This document shows, piece by piece, positions 46,498 through 55,603 of a stretch of DNA of 64,000 nucleotides. The DNA comes from Minicystis rosea (lineage in GTDB: Bacteria; Myxococcota_A; Polyangia; Polyangiales; Polyangiaceae): assembly GCA_001931535.1 (NCBI GenBank), contig CP016211.1, positions 10,772,377 through 10,836,376 of the forward strand, given 5' to 3'. The stretch's first letter is position 1, and the number at the start of each line of letters is the position of its first letter. Under the pieces are notes generated by a model. That model had not been told where the DNA came from, did no database searches, and was given only the letters and a program-made list of their open reading frames with translations. Both the position numbers and the translations under genes were made by a program.

Positions 46498-47463
46498 CTA
46501 CAACCCGAGCCAAGGCGCCGGATCGATGGTCGCGGCGTTGTGCCGAATCTCGAAATAGAGTCTCGGCGCGGCGCCGTCGACGCTCCCGACCGTGCCGAGG
46601 CGCATGCCGGCGCCGGCGCTGTCGCCGACGTGGACGTCGACGCTGCCGAGGTTCGCGTAGATCGAATAGTAGCGGTCGCCGTGGTCAAGGATCACGGTGA
46701 GGCCGTAGTCGTCGTAGCGATCGGCGAAGCTCACGCGGCCGGCGGCGACACTGCGTACGGCGGTGCCGGCGGCGGCGAGGAGCTCCACGCCGGGGCCGCC
46801 GCCGTGGTTCACCCGGTTCACTTCGGCGCGGCCGGCGATGGGGAAGGGGAGGCGGCCGCGCAGGGATTTGAAGCCGGCGCGCGCGTCGGGCGAAGGGCCG
46901 AAGTCGGTGCCGTAGACGGCGACCGCGTCGGGGCGCACGCTCGTCTCGAAGGCGCGGGCGAAGGCGGAGCGACGCTCCTCGGCGGCGGCCAGCGCGGCGC
47001 GGGCGCGGCGCAGGGCTTCGCGTTGCACTTCGAGCGGGCCGCGCTCGGCGCGCACGTGGACGAGCTTGCTCTCCAGGTCGGTGATGCGTTTGCCGAGGCT
47101 GCCTTCGCTGGCAATGTCGCGCTCGAGGGCGCGGCGCGTGCGCTCCACGTGGGCGGCGTGATCGACGAGCGCATCGAAGCCGCCGCCCGCGGGGAGGAGG
47201 CCGGCGCGCACCAAACGGTAATAGGCGCGGCCACGCGCGACGACGCGACGACGCACCATTTCGAGGCGCGGGCGCGACTCTTCCAGCTCGGCGACGATCT
47301 GTTTCTCCTCGGCCTCGGAGCGCGAGAGCATGCGCTCGATGTCGGGCGCGGCCGCGGCGTAGCCCGAGGGCGCGGCGCCTTGCTGGGCCTCGGCGGGCAT
47401 GTCGCTCATCACCACGACGGCGAGCAGCGCGGCAACGGGCGCGACGGCGCGGACCGTGCGCAT
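46498..47463 (-). CDS. EnvC-like degenerate M23 peptidase, FtsEX partner
   Basis: 321 residues, ATG at 47463 in the TGATG overlap with the ftsX stop. A signal peptide spans about 1-28. Residues about 45-195 are helical and charged (coiled coil; EAEEKQIVAELEESRPRLEM, RRALERDIASEGSLGKRITDLESKL). Residues about 215-320 are a LytM/M23 fold (GTAVRSVAAGRVSFADRYDDYGLTVILDHGDRY), but the metal-binding HxxxD and HxH motifs are degraded (YANLG, LYFEIRHNA). Such inactive EnvC proteins switch on amidases under FtsEX control during cell division. Third gene of the ftsE-ftsX operon. Confidence 0.85.
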   Translation of the reverse strand: MRTVRAVAPVAALLAVVVMSDMPAEAQQGAAPSGYAAAAPDIERMLSRSEAEEKQIVAELEESRPRLEMVRRRVVARGRAYYRLVRAGLLPAGGGFDALVDHAAHVERTRRALERDIASEGSLGKRITDLESKLVHVRAERGPLEVQREALRRARAALAAAEERRSAFARAFETSVRPDAVAVYGTDFGPSPDARAGFKSLRGRLPFPIAGRAEVNRVNHGGGPGVELLAAAGTAVRSVAAGRVSFADRYDDYGLTVILDHGDRYYSIYANLGSVDVHVGDSAGAGMRLGTVGSVDGAAPRLYFEIRHNAATIDPAPWLGL

Positions 47464-48347
47464 CAGATCCTCACCATCTTGCGGAGGCTCACCAGCGCGG
47501 TGGCCGCGCCGAGCAGGCCGCCGAGCATCACCATGCCAAGGGCCATCTGCCAGGGCAGGAACGATGGGCTCACCCCGAGGAGGGCGGAGAGCTCCTGATC
47601 GAAGCGCCCCCGCACGATGAGGTACAAAACCCCGAGCAGGAGCAGCGCCGCGGCCGCGCCGGCCGCGCCCTGCGTCGCGCCCTCGACCACGAACGGACGC
47701 CGCACGAACGTGTCGGTCGCGCCCACGAGCTTGAGCACCTCGACCTCGATGCGACGGCGGTGCAAGAGCAGGCGCATCGTCGAGCCGATCACGCTCACCA
47801 CCGCGCACAGCACGATCACCGCGAGGCACGCGGCCGCCGTGACGCCGCCGCCGAGCAGCGACGAGAGGCGCTCGGTCCAGCGCTGGTAGGTCTCCACCGT
47901 CTCGACCGCGGGCAGCGCGCGCAGCTTGAGGGCCATGGCGGCGAGCTCGTCGTCGCCGATGTCCTCGGTGAAGCCCACCTCCAGCGACGCGGGGAACGCG
48001 CTCGCGGGCAATGCGCTCAAGGCCTTGTCGCGATCGTCGGCCATCACCTCGCGGCGGGCCTCCTGCGCGGACACGTGACGAACCTTCTTCACGCCGGCCG
48101 TGCCCTCGAGCGCGCTCGTGATGGCCGCGACCTCGGCGTCGTTGGCGCCGTCGCGCAGGTAGATCGTGGCGCGGCCCGCGCGCGACCAGCGATCGCGCAC
48201 CGCGGCCACGTTGGTCACCACGAGCAGCGCCGACGCGAGGCAGATGAAGGCCACCGCCAGCGAGAAGATCGAGAGCAGATGGAGGCGCATGGCCCCTCGG
48301 CCCGCGCGCCACGTCCGAGCCTGCGCTGCATGGTGTTCGCTCGCCAT
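47463..48347 (-). CDS. ftsX: Cell division ABC transporter permease FtsX
   Basis: 294 residues from the ATG at 48347, which has GGAGG five bases upstream. Typical FtsX layout: cytoplasmic N-terminus, TM1 (about 24-45), an extracytoplasmic loop (about 50-160) that contacts EnvC, then three TMs (about 170-190, 225-245, 265-285) with HRRRIEVEVLKLVGATDTFVR between TM2 and TM3. FtsX does not transport but transmits FtsE ATP hydrolysis to the wall hydrolase activator. It starts 11 bases after ftsE and overlaps the envC-like gene by one base. Confidence 0.92.
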   Translation of the reverse strand: MASEHHAAQARTWRAGRGAMRLHLLSIFSLAVAFICLASALLVVTNVAAVRDRWSRAGRATIYLRDGANDAEVAAITSALEGTAGVKKVRHVSAQEARREVMADDRDKALSALPASAFPASLEVGFTEDIGDDELAAMALKLRALPAVETVETYQRWTERLSSLLGGGVTAAACLAVIVLCAVVSVIGSTMRLLLHRRRIEVEVLKLVGATDTFVRRPFVVEGATQGAAGAAAALLLLGVLYLIVRGRFDQELSALLGVSPSFLPWQMALGMVMLGGLLGAATALVSLRKMVRI

Positions 48348-48358
48348 CGGATCCTCCG

Positions 48359-49174
<816 letters not shown>

Positions 49175-49242
49175 CGCGCACTCAGGTACCAGCCTGGTCG
49201 GATCCGGGAAACTTTTCGGCGCCTCGGTGCTACGACGCCGCC

Positions 49243-50175
49243 ATGGCCCTCGGAGAAGAAGAGGCAGAGCCCGCCTCCAAGCCGCTCCGCATCGTGTTCT
49301 TCGGCCTGCCGCTCTGCGCGCTCCTGCTCGCGCGGGACGGCCACGACGTCACGCTCTGTGCGCTCTCTCGCACCGACAGCGTGGGCCTCCGGCGCGCGCG
49401 CCGCACCTTCGGCGATCGCCTGCTGATCAAGCCGAGCGTCCGCGATCCTGCCCTCCTCGCGCGCGTCCGCGCGCTGAAACCCGATCTCTTGGTGAGCTGG
49501 TTTTGGACCACCCGGCTCCCCATGACCATCGTCCGGGCCGCGCGCCTCGGTGGTATCGGCGCGCACCCCTCGTTGCTCCCACGTCATCGCGGTCCCGATC
49601 CGACGTACTGGGCCATCACCTCAGGCGACGAGGAGACCGGCGTCACCGTGCATCGCATCGAGGCCGAGTACGACACCGGCGAGATGCTCGCGCAGGAGCG
49701 CCTCCGCATCGATCCCGCCTGGAACGCGTGGCTCCTCGCCCGCGCCCTCGATCGACCTTCCCTTCGTCTCCTGCGCGCCACCGTGGCCCGCTTCGCCCGC
49801 GGTGAAGATGTCCCTGGTTTGCCGCAGGATCCGGCCCTCGCCACCCAAGCCCCCGCGCCCGACGACGAAGCGTGCGCCATCCGGTGGGATCGATCGACCG
49901 CCGAGATCCTTCGCCAAGTACGCGCCCTCGCCCCGGCGCCCGGCGCGTGGACCGAGGTCGAGGGCGCGCTCGTCACCGTCATTCGTGCGGTCGCTGCCGA
50001 TCGTTACCCCCGCGTCCTCGCGCCTGGAGAAGGCGCGGTGGACGGTGATCGCGTGATCGTGCGCACCGGCGACGGCGCCATCGCGCTTCTTCAGGCCGAG
50101 ATCGATGGTGCACCGGCCGGCCCGGCGGAGCTGTCGGCGCTGTTTCTCTCGCGCGCCCCCTTGGTGATAGGCTGA
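49243..50175 (+). CDS. Formyltransferase-family protein with altered active site
   Basis: 310 residues. The N-terminal ~190 residues have the folate-dependent formyltransferase fold: GIGAHPSLLPRHRGPDPTYWAI, EETGVTVHRIEAEYDTGEMLAQE. The His and the Asp of the usual Asn-His-Asp triad are present, but the Asn two residues before His is Gly. The C-terminal ~100 residues resemble the Fmt OB-like domain (IRWDRSTAEILRQVRALAP, GDGAIALLQAEIDG). It may formylate a sugar nucleotide or tRNA, or be inactive. It is divergent from ftsE and upstream of the PilZ gene. Confidence 0.85.
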   Translation: MALGEEEAEPASKPLRIVFFGLPLCALLLARDGHDVTLCALSRTDSVGLRRARRTFGDRLLIKPSVRDPALLARVRALKPDLLVSWFWTTRLPMTIVRAARLGGIGAHPSLLPRHRGPDPTYWAITSGDEETGVTVHRIEAEYDTGEMLAQERLRIDPAWNAWLLARALDRPSLRLLRATVARFARGEDVPGLPQDPALATQAPAPDDEACAIRWDRSTAEILRQVRALAPAPGAWTEVEGALVTVIRAVAADRYPRVLAPGEGAVDGDRVIVRTGDGAIALLQAEIDGAPAGPAELSALFLSRAPLVIG

Positions 50176-50235
50176 CCCCGCCTCCTGCTCGAAGCGCCAC
50201 CTCTCGCACTTCTTACACTGCCAGGTCTGCACGCC

Positions 50236-51477
50236 ATGTCCGAACCCGTTCAGCTTGCCAAGGCCGCCCGCGAGAAGCTCGCCGCCGCGCTCAACGCGCT
50301 CCAGTCCGACGACGACGTCCCCAACGCGCTGCTCGAAGCCGCCGAGCCCATCGCGCAGGCCATGAGCGTCCTGCATCGGGTCGAGCGCACCAACGGTCAA
50401 AACCTCGAAGGCCGCGACTCCGCGCTCGCCGCGGTCCGCTCCGCGCTCGATCAGCTCCAGAAGATCGACGGCGATCACCCCGCCGTCGACGCCGTGATGG
50501 AAGCCGTCGCCGGCTCTCTGAGCAAAGTCCACGCGCTCGCGCGCTACCAGCCCCCCGCCGCCGCGCCCGCACCGCAGCCCGCTGCTGCTCCTGCACCGCA
50601 GCCGGTCGCGCAGCCCGCGCCTCAACCGGTCGCGCAGCCCGTCATCCAGCCGACTCCCATTCTCCAACCCGCGCCCGCCGCGCAGCCTGCGCCGCAACCG
50701 CAGCCCCAATACGCGCAGCCTGCGCCGCAGCCTCAATACCAACCCGCGCCCGTCGCGCAGCCCGCGCCGCAACCGCAATACGCGCAGCCCGCGCCGCAAC
50801 CTCAATACGCGCAGCCCGCGCCGCAACCTCAATACCAGGCCGCGCCCGTCGCGCAGCCCGCGCCGCAACCGCAATACGCGCAGCCTGCGCCGCAGCCGCA
50901 GCCTCAATACGCGCAGCCTGCACCGCAGCCGCAATACGCGGCGCAGCCCGCGCCGCAACCGCAGCCTCAATACGCGCAGCCCGCGCCGCAGCCGCAATAC
51001 GCGCAGCCCGAGCGCCAGCCGCAGCAGGCCTTTCAGCCGGTCGCGGCCACCGTGCCCATCGCCCGTCCCGCGCAGCCGGCCGCGCCCGCGCCGCAAGCTG
51101 CACCTGCCCTTGCGCCGCAAGCTGCGCCTGCGCCCGCGACGCGCGTCCCGCCGGTCAAGGGCGCCATCGACGTCGAGCTCGGCATTCACAGCGCCTCCAA
51201 TTTCTACAAAGGCCTGAGCGGCAACGACGTCATCGAGCACGGCGGCATCTTCGTCGCGACCTACAAAGTGCCGAAGATCGGCACGACCGTGAATCTCCGC
51301 GTCCTGCTCCCCGGCGATTACGAATTTCAGGCGACCGGCGTGGTCCAATGGACGCGCGAAGGCGGCTCTGCCGATCCCGGCTTCGGCGCCCGCTTCACGC
51401 AGATCTCGCCCGAGGGCAAGCAGCTCGTCTACCGCTACGCTCGCAACCGCGAGCCGATGTTCTACGACGATCTGTGA
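50236..51477 (+). CDS. PilZ protein with AQPAPQPQY repeat linker
   Basis: 413 residues. Residues 1-100 are helical (RSALDQLQKIDGDHPAVDAVMEA). Residues about 105-300 are an extreme Ala/Gln/Pro/Tyr repeat, unit AQPAPQPQY. Residues about 310-410 match the PilZ domain type found in myxobacteria (TIGR02266-like): VELGIHSASNFYKGLSGNDV, GGIFVATYKV, GDYEFQATGVVQW, PGFGARFTQI. Classical RxxxR for cyclic di-GMP is not clear. The stop overlaps the next gene by one base (TGATG). Probably cytoplasmic; the role may be motility or envelope control. Confidence 0.88.
   Translation: MSEPVQLAKAAREKLAAALNALQSDDDVPNALLEAAEPIAQAMSVLHRVERTNGQNLEGRDSALAAVRSALDQLQKIDGDHPAVDAVMEAVAGSLSKVHALARYQPPAAAPAPQPAAAPAPQPVAQPAPQPVAQPVIQPTPILQPAPAAQPAPQPQPQYAQPAPQPQYQPAPVAQPAPQPQYAQPAPQPQYAQPAPQPQYQAAPVAQPAPQPQYAQPAPQPQPQYAQPAPQPQYAAQPAPQPQPQYAQPAPQPQYAQPERQPQQAFQPVAATVPIARPAQPAAPAPQAAPALAPQAAPAPATRVPPVKGAIDVELGIHSASNFYKGLSGNDVIEHGGIFVATYKVPKIGTTVNLRVLLPGDYEFQATGVVQWTREGGSADPGFGARFTQISPEGKQLVYRYARNREPMFYDDL
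50560..51030 (+). repeat. Tandem 27-base repeat encoding AQPAPQPQY
   Basis: CAG-CCC-GCG-CCG-CAA-type units recur in frame, with variants YAQPAPQPQ, YQPAPVAQPAPQPQ and YAAQPAPQPQPQ. The unit length and near identity suggest expansion by slippage, so the copy number may differ between strains. Confidence 0.9.
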
Positions 51478-54400
51478 TGCGCGCCCTCGCGCGGCGCGCC
51501 GCCTCCATCCTGGCGCTCGGCGCGGCCCTCGCATTTGCCCCTGACGCGGCCGCGTACAGCGATCCCGATCTCGATTGGTACACGATCGAGACCAAGCATT
51601 TCCGCATCCATTACGATCGCCCGCTCGAGCCGATCGCCTCCCGCGTCGCGTCGCTCGCCGAGGTCATCCACGATCGCATCGCCCCTTATCTCGGCTACAC
51701 GCCCACGCAGGTCACCCAGATCGTCATCACCGACGACTCCGAATCTGCCAACGGCTCGGCCGGCGCCCTCCCGCGCAACACCATTCGTCTCTACGTCACC
51801 GCGCCCGACGATCTCTCGCCCCTCAGCGATTACGACGACTGGTACACCTCGCTCGTCACCCACGAATACACGCACATCGCGCACACCGACACGATCTCGG
51901 GCCTCCCCGCGATCGTCAATGCCGTCCTCGGCAAGACGCTGGCGCCCAATCAGGTCCAACCGCGTTGGATCCTCGAGGGCCTCGCCGTCGTCAGCGAGTC
52001 CCAGCACACGAGCGGCGGCCGCATCCGCGCCAGCCTCTTCGACATGTTCCTCCGCGCCGACGTGATCGCCGATCGCATCGCCGGCCTCGATCAAATCTCC
52101 TCGACGCCCTATCGCTATCCGGGCGGCAACCTCTGGTACCTCTACGGCTCGCGATTCCTCCGCTGGATCACCGACGTCTACGGCCCCGACACCATGCGCG
52201 CGGTGAGCCGCGATTACGGCTCTTGGATCGTGCCTTGGGGCCTCAACCGCTCCATCCGCCGCGCCACCGGGAGCACGTATCCCGAGCTCTACGAGGGCTT
52301 CAAAGACCACATCAAGCGCCTTTACGCAGAGCAGATGCGCGCCGTCCACAAGCGCGGTCTCCGCGAAGGTACGCGCATCACGCGTCACGGTCGCACGCTC
52401 GCATATCCCCGCTTCCTCCCGCGCGTCGCGCGCGAGGGCGACGCCGAAGAGCTCTATTACTATCGCGAAGACGGTAACACCCGCGCCGGCCTCTATCGCA
52501 TCCCGCTCGCCGCCCCCAAAGAGGGTGAGCGCAGCGAGGAGCTCGTCGCCCGCACCATCGGCAGCACGAGCCCGACCTTCACGCCGACCGGAGATCTGCT
52601 CTTCCACAGCGCCGCCATCTTCAAGAACTATTACTCGCGCGACGATCTCTTCCTCCTCCCCCGCGGCCAGCGCTCGCCCCAGGGCGAGGAGAGCGCGCGC
52701 AAACGGCTCACCATCGGCCAGCGCGCGCAGTACGCCGACGTCAGCCCCGACGGCCGCCAGGTCGTCTTCACCGTCAACGCGCGGGGCACGAGCTTCCTCG
52801 AAATCGCCGACCTCACCCCCGAAGGAAAGCTGCAAAACAAGCGCGATCTCGCGCCCAGCCAACGCTTCGAGCAGGTCTACACCCCGCGCTTCTCGCCCGA
52901 TGGCCGCACCGTCGCTTACAGCGTGTGGAGCGCGGGCGGCTATCGCGACATCCGCCTCGTCGACGTGGCCACGGGCAAGCTGCGCGACGTCACCCGCGAC
53001 CGCGCCATCGACATGACGCCCGTCTGGTCCAGCGACGGCAAGGCATTGTATTTCGTCTCCGACCGGACTGGCATCTTCAACGTCTACGCCCACGATCTCG
53101 CCAAAGGCACCTTCGCGCAGATCACCAACGTACGCACGGGCGCCTTTCAACCCGCGATCAGCGCCGACGAGAAGACCCTCGTCTACGTCGGATACACCTC
53201 CTACGGCTACGACCTCTACGCCATGCCGCTCGATCGCGCGCGCTTCCTCCCCGCGATCGACATGCTCCCCGAGCGCCCCGATCCGCCGACCGAGCCACCG
53301 CCCTTGGTCCACCGGCCGAAGCGCTACAATCCATTGCCCACCTTCGGCCCGACGAACTATCTCCTCAACATCAAGCCTGGTGTCTACGGCCCCAACGCGG
53401 TCACCTTCACCACCACGGCCGCGGACGTCGTCGGCATGCACGCGCTCTCCGCCACCATCAACGCAGAGCCGAGCGGCCCTTCGCCCTCGTTCAACCTCGA
53501 TTACTACTTCAACCGTCTCCCCGTCGATTTCGAGGCTCACTTCTTCCACAACGTGGTGCCCCGCGGCGGCTACGTGGTGAATGGCAAGGAGATCAAATAC
53601 GACGAGTACAACAACGGCATCAGCGTCGGCGTCGCCTACGCCCACCGCGAGGAGTTCGCCTCGCACCGCGTCGGCCTCTCCTTCAACGTCGCTGGTTTCC
53701 GGGGTGATTTGCCGGTCGGATCGAAGCTCGATCCCTATTCACCGGTCATCACCGATCCGCCGCGCGGCACGATCAACGTCGTTCATCTCGGCTACAGCTA
53801 CAACAACGTCGAAGGCTCTTACGACGCCTCCGGCGCCATCCGCGGCGTCGCTCTCGGCGTGGCGCTCGATTACGCCGGCCCTTACGTGGGCTCGACCTAC
53901 AGCCTGCGCGGCATCAGCGGGAGCGTGACCGGCTACATCCCCATGCCGTGGTCGCGCTGGCACACGCTCGCCCTCCGCGCGGCCGGCGCCATTCAGGACG
54001 GCGATTATCCCCGCGGCAGCCCTTATACGGTGGGCGGCTACGATCTCGCGGGCACGAGCCTCCCCTCGGAGGTGATGAGCGGTGTCTTCAACGGCTCCTT
54101 CGTCCTGCGCGGCTACCCGCCCCGCGTCTACCGAGGCAAGCAATACCTGCTCACCAACATCGAATATCGCTTTCCGATCCTCTATCCCGATCACGGCATC
54201 TCCACACTCCCCCTCTTCCTCCGCCGCATCGACGGCAACGTCTTCCTCGATTACGGTGGTGCCTTCGACTATCTCGATCTGCGCGGCATCCGCTTCTTTC
54301 ACCACGGCGCGCTCATCGACTCTCGACAGCTCCACGCCTCCGTCGGTGCCGAGCTGTGGCTCAACCTGAGCTTGGGATACGTGCTCGGCACGCAGATCCG

Positions 54401-54479
54401 CATCGGCTACGCCTACGGCTTCAGCGAAGAGGCCGTGAAGGGCGGACAGCCGTATTTCGTCGCCTCGACCGCGTTCTGA
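51477..54479 (+). CDS. Gluzincin peptidase-beta-propeller-beta-barrel fusion protein
   Basis: 1000 residues from the ATG at 51477 in the TGATG overlap. Signal peptide about 1-25. Residues 30-290 resemble a Peptidase_MA-like gluzincin, with THEYTH (His129, Glu130, His133) and the third ligand Glu167 in RWILEGLAVV. Residues about 310-600 are TolB/PD40-type propeller blades (DVSPDGRQVVFTV, PRFSPDGRTVAYSVW, PVWSSDGKALYFVSDRTGIFNVY). Residues about 640-1000 are a BamA/surface-antigen-like outer-membrane barrel ending in Phe (YFVASTAF). It is probably an outer-membrane protein exposing or housing a metalloprotease. Confidence 0.9.
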   Translation: MRALARRAASILALGAALAFAPDAAAYSDPDLDWYTIETKHFRIHYDRPLEPIASRVASLAEVIHDRIAPYLGYTPTQVTQIVITDDSESANGSAGALPRNTIRLYVTAPDDLSPLSDYDDWYTSLVTHEYTHIAHTDTISGLPAIVNAVLGKTLAPNQVQPRWILEGLAVVSESQHTSGGRIRASLFDMFLRADVIADRIAGLDQISSTPYRYPGGNLWYLYGSRFLRWITDVYGPDTMRAVSRDYGSWIVPWGLNRSIRRATGSTYPELYEGFKDHIKRLYAEQMRAVHKRGLREGTRITRHGRTLAYPRFLPRVAREGDAEELYYYREDGNTRAGLYRIPLAAPKEGERSEELVARTIGSTSPTFTPTGDLLFHSAAIFKNYYSRDDLFLLPRGQRSPQGEESARKRLTIGQRAQYADVSPDGRQVVFTVNARGTSFLEIADLTPEGKLQNKRDLAPSQRFEQVYTPRFSPDGRTVAYSVWSAGGYRDIRLVDVATGKLRDVTRDRAIDMTPVWSSDGKALYFVSDRTGIFNVYAHDLAKGTFAQITNVRTGAFQPAISADEKTLVYVGYTSYGYDLYAMPLDRARFLPAIDMLPERPDPPTEPPPLVHRPKRYNPLPTFGPTNYLLNIKPGVYGPNAVTFTTTAADVVGMHALSATINAEPSGPSPSFNLDYYFNRLPVDFEAHFFHNVVPRGGYVVNGKEIKYDEYNNGISVGVAYAHREEFASHRVGLSFNVAGFRGDLPVGSKLDPYSPVITDPPRGTINVVHLGYSYNNVEGSYDASGAIRGVALGVALDYAGPYVGSTYSLRGISGSVTGYIPMPWSRWHTLALRAAGAIQDGDYPRGSPYTVGGYDLAGTSLPSEVMSGVFNGSFVLRGYPPRVYRGKQYLLTNIEYRFPILYPDHGISTLPLFLRRIDGNVFLDYGGAFDYLDLRGIRFFHHGALIDSRQLHASVGAELWLNLSLGYVLGTQIRIGYAYGFSEEAVKGGQPYFVASTAF

Positions 54480-54540
54480 AGCACCGGAAATGCGGTTACG
54501 GTGACGCGGTGGCGCACGCTGCCACGAGAAAGGAGGGCCC

Positions 54541-54594
54541 ATGAAGGCGAAGACGAAGATCAAGGCCGGCGGTTTGAACGTCTCCGGTCTGTAA
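54541..54594 (+). CDS. 17-residue peptide gene, RiPP-precursor-like
   Basis: MKAKTKIKAGGLNVSGL, 17 residues, then TAA. AAAGGAGGG ends four bases before the ATG, one of the strongest ribosome binding sites in the window, and a terminator follows 10 bases after the stop, so it looks like a complete expression unit of about 150 bases. The Lys-rich start with AGG recalls short predicted ribosomal-peptide precursors in related bacteria, but I recall this only loosely. No maturation or transport gene lies next to it. It could also be a signalling or leader peptide. Confidence 0.5.
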   Translation: MKAKTKIKAGGLNVSGL

Positions 54595-54604
54595 TGCTTG
54601 CTCC

Positions 54605-54639
54605 GCCGTCCCCCGGCGCCTCGCGGCGTGGGGGACGGC
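54605..54639 (+). terminator. Terminator of the 17-residue peptide gene
   Basis: GCCGTCCCCC and GGGGGACGGC form a perfect 10-base stem around a GGCGCC...GGCG inner arm, followed by GTCTTCG. It is the strongest hairpin in this part of the window. Confidence 0.75.
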
Positions 54640-54718
54640 GAGCGTCTTCGTCCCATCGTGATCGGCGCGCTCGACGAGAAGTTGGCCCTTTCCCGGCGCG
54701 CTCGTTAGGCATGCGGCG

Positions 54719-55240
54719 ATGCTCCGCGCCACCTCGTGCGTCCTCTTCCTCGGTCTCGGCCTCGCTGCCTGCGTCATCCCGCCGTCGTCCGCGCAGCGGC
54801 TCACCGAGTCGGCCTACGATCTCAACACCGCCGCTCGCTTCGGCCGCATGGACGTGGCGCTCGAGCACGTGCGCGACACCGCGCGCGGCGATTTCAACGT
54901 GCGTCACGCGGGCTGGGGACGCACGGCGCGCATCGTCGATTACGAGTTCGGCGGCGTCTCGATGCGCAAGGACGGCGACGCGGACGTCGTCGTCACCGTG
55001 CTCTGGCAACGCGCCGACGAGACCACCATGCGCACCACGGACATCGCGCAGCGCTGGACGGAGAAGCGCGGCACGTGGTGGATGATCGCCGAGGAAGAGC
55101 GCAGCGGAGATCGCGGCCTCCTGGCCGATCTCAGCCCCAAGGAAGACGCCGCGAAGAGCGACGCTCCGGCTGCGCCGAACGCAGCGCCCCCGGCATCGCC
55201 GCGCTCGCGCTATCAAACGCGGACGATCTACGAACAGTGA
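54719..55240 (+). CDS. Lipoprotein, unknown function
   Basis: 173 residues. Signal sequence MLRATSCVLFLGLGLAAC with lipobox. Mature residues about 20-120 form an alpha-beta pattern with mostly charged strands (FGRMDVALEHVRDTARGDFN, GRTARIVDYEFGGVSM, ADVVVTVLWQR, TWWMIAEEER). It ends with a Pro/Ala-rich tail. The pattern resembles an SnoaL/NTF2-like pocket, but I am not sure. Located after the peptide terminator and before a nest of hairpin repeats. Confidence 0.75.
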   Translation: MLRATSCVLFLGLGLAACVIPPSSAQRLTESAYDLNTAARFGRMDVALEHVRDTARGDFNVRHAGWGRTARIVDYEFGGVSMRKDGDADVVVTVLWQRADETTMRTTDIAQRWTEKRGTWWMIAEEERSGDRGLLADLSPKEDAAKSDAPAAPNAAPPASPRSRYQTRTIYEQ

Positions 55241-55330
55241 AGCCGCGGCCTCGCGGCCGCCCAACAGCGAGCCGACGAGCCGATGAACGCGAGGGCCGGC
55301 AGCGACGCCGACCCTCGTGATCGATCAGGG

Positions 55331-55420
55331 TTTGGGGCCGCTTGTGCCCCATCGTGATTGAGCGCCGGCTCGTCCGGCCCCATTGTGATCAGGGCTTGGG
55401 GCCGCTTGCGGCCCCATCGT
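55331..55420. repeat. Tandem hairpin repeat, TTGGGGCCGCTTGCGGCCCCATCGTGA type
   Basis: Two copies of a hairpin element lie at 55331-55357 (arm partly decayed) and 55395-55420 (perfect GGGGCCGC/GCGGCCCC). A second hairpin type, GCCGG-CTCGT-CCGGC, sits between them at 55364-55378. Each is followed by CCCAT(C/T)GT. Confidence 0.8.
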
Positions 55421-55429
55421 ACCCAGCGA

Positions 55430-55603
55430 TCAGCCCTCGGCGGCCGGCGCGGCGGGCGCAGCCTTCGGCGCGCGCGCCTTCTTCGCCGGCGGAGCGGCCG
55501 CGGGCGTACGAACCGCCTTCGGACGCTTCTCGCGGATCTTCTTCTTCACCTGCGCCTTGCGGCGGCTCATCTTCAACGAGTTGCGGCGATCGCGCTTGCC
55601 CAT
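55430..55603 (-). CDS. Small basic Lys/Arg-rich protein
   Basis: 57 residues from the ATG at 55603, with GGAG eight bases upstream. The first half is very basic (KRDRRNSLKMSRRKAQVKKK), and the second half is an Ala/Pro/Lys tail like those on UvrB and the VOC protein. It resembles small nucleic-acid or ribosome-associated proteins. Pattern MGKRDRRNSLKM looks conserved from my recall of related genomes, but I cannot verify that. No partner in the neighbourhood. Confidence 0.65.
   Translation of the reverse strand: MGKRDRRNSLKMSRRKAQVKKKIREKRPKAVRTPAAAPPAKKARAPKAAPAAPAAEG

Noticed and set aside
50560..51030. CRISPR-like regular repeat
   Set aside because: The repeat has a 27-base in-frame unit coding AQPAPQPQY, without unique spacers and inside a PilZ gene.
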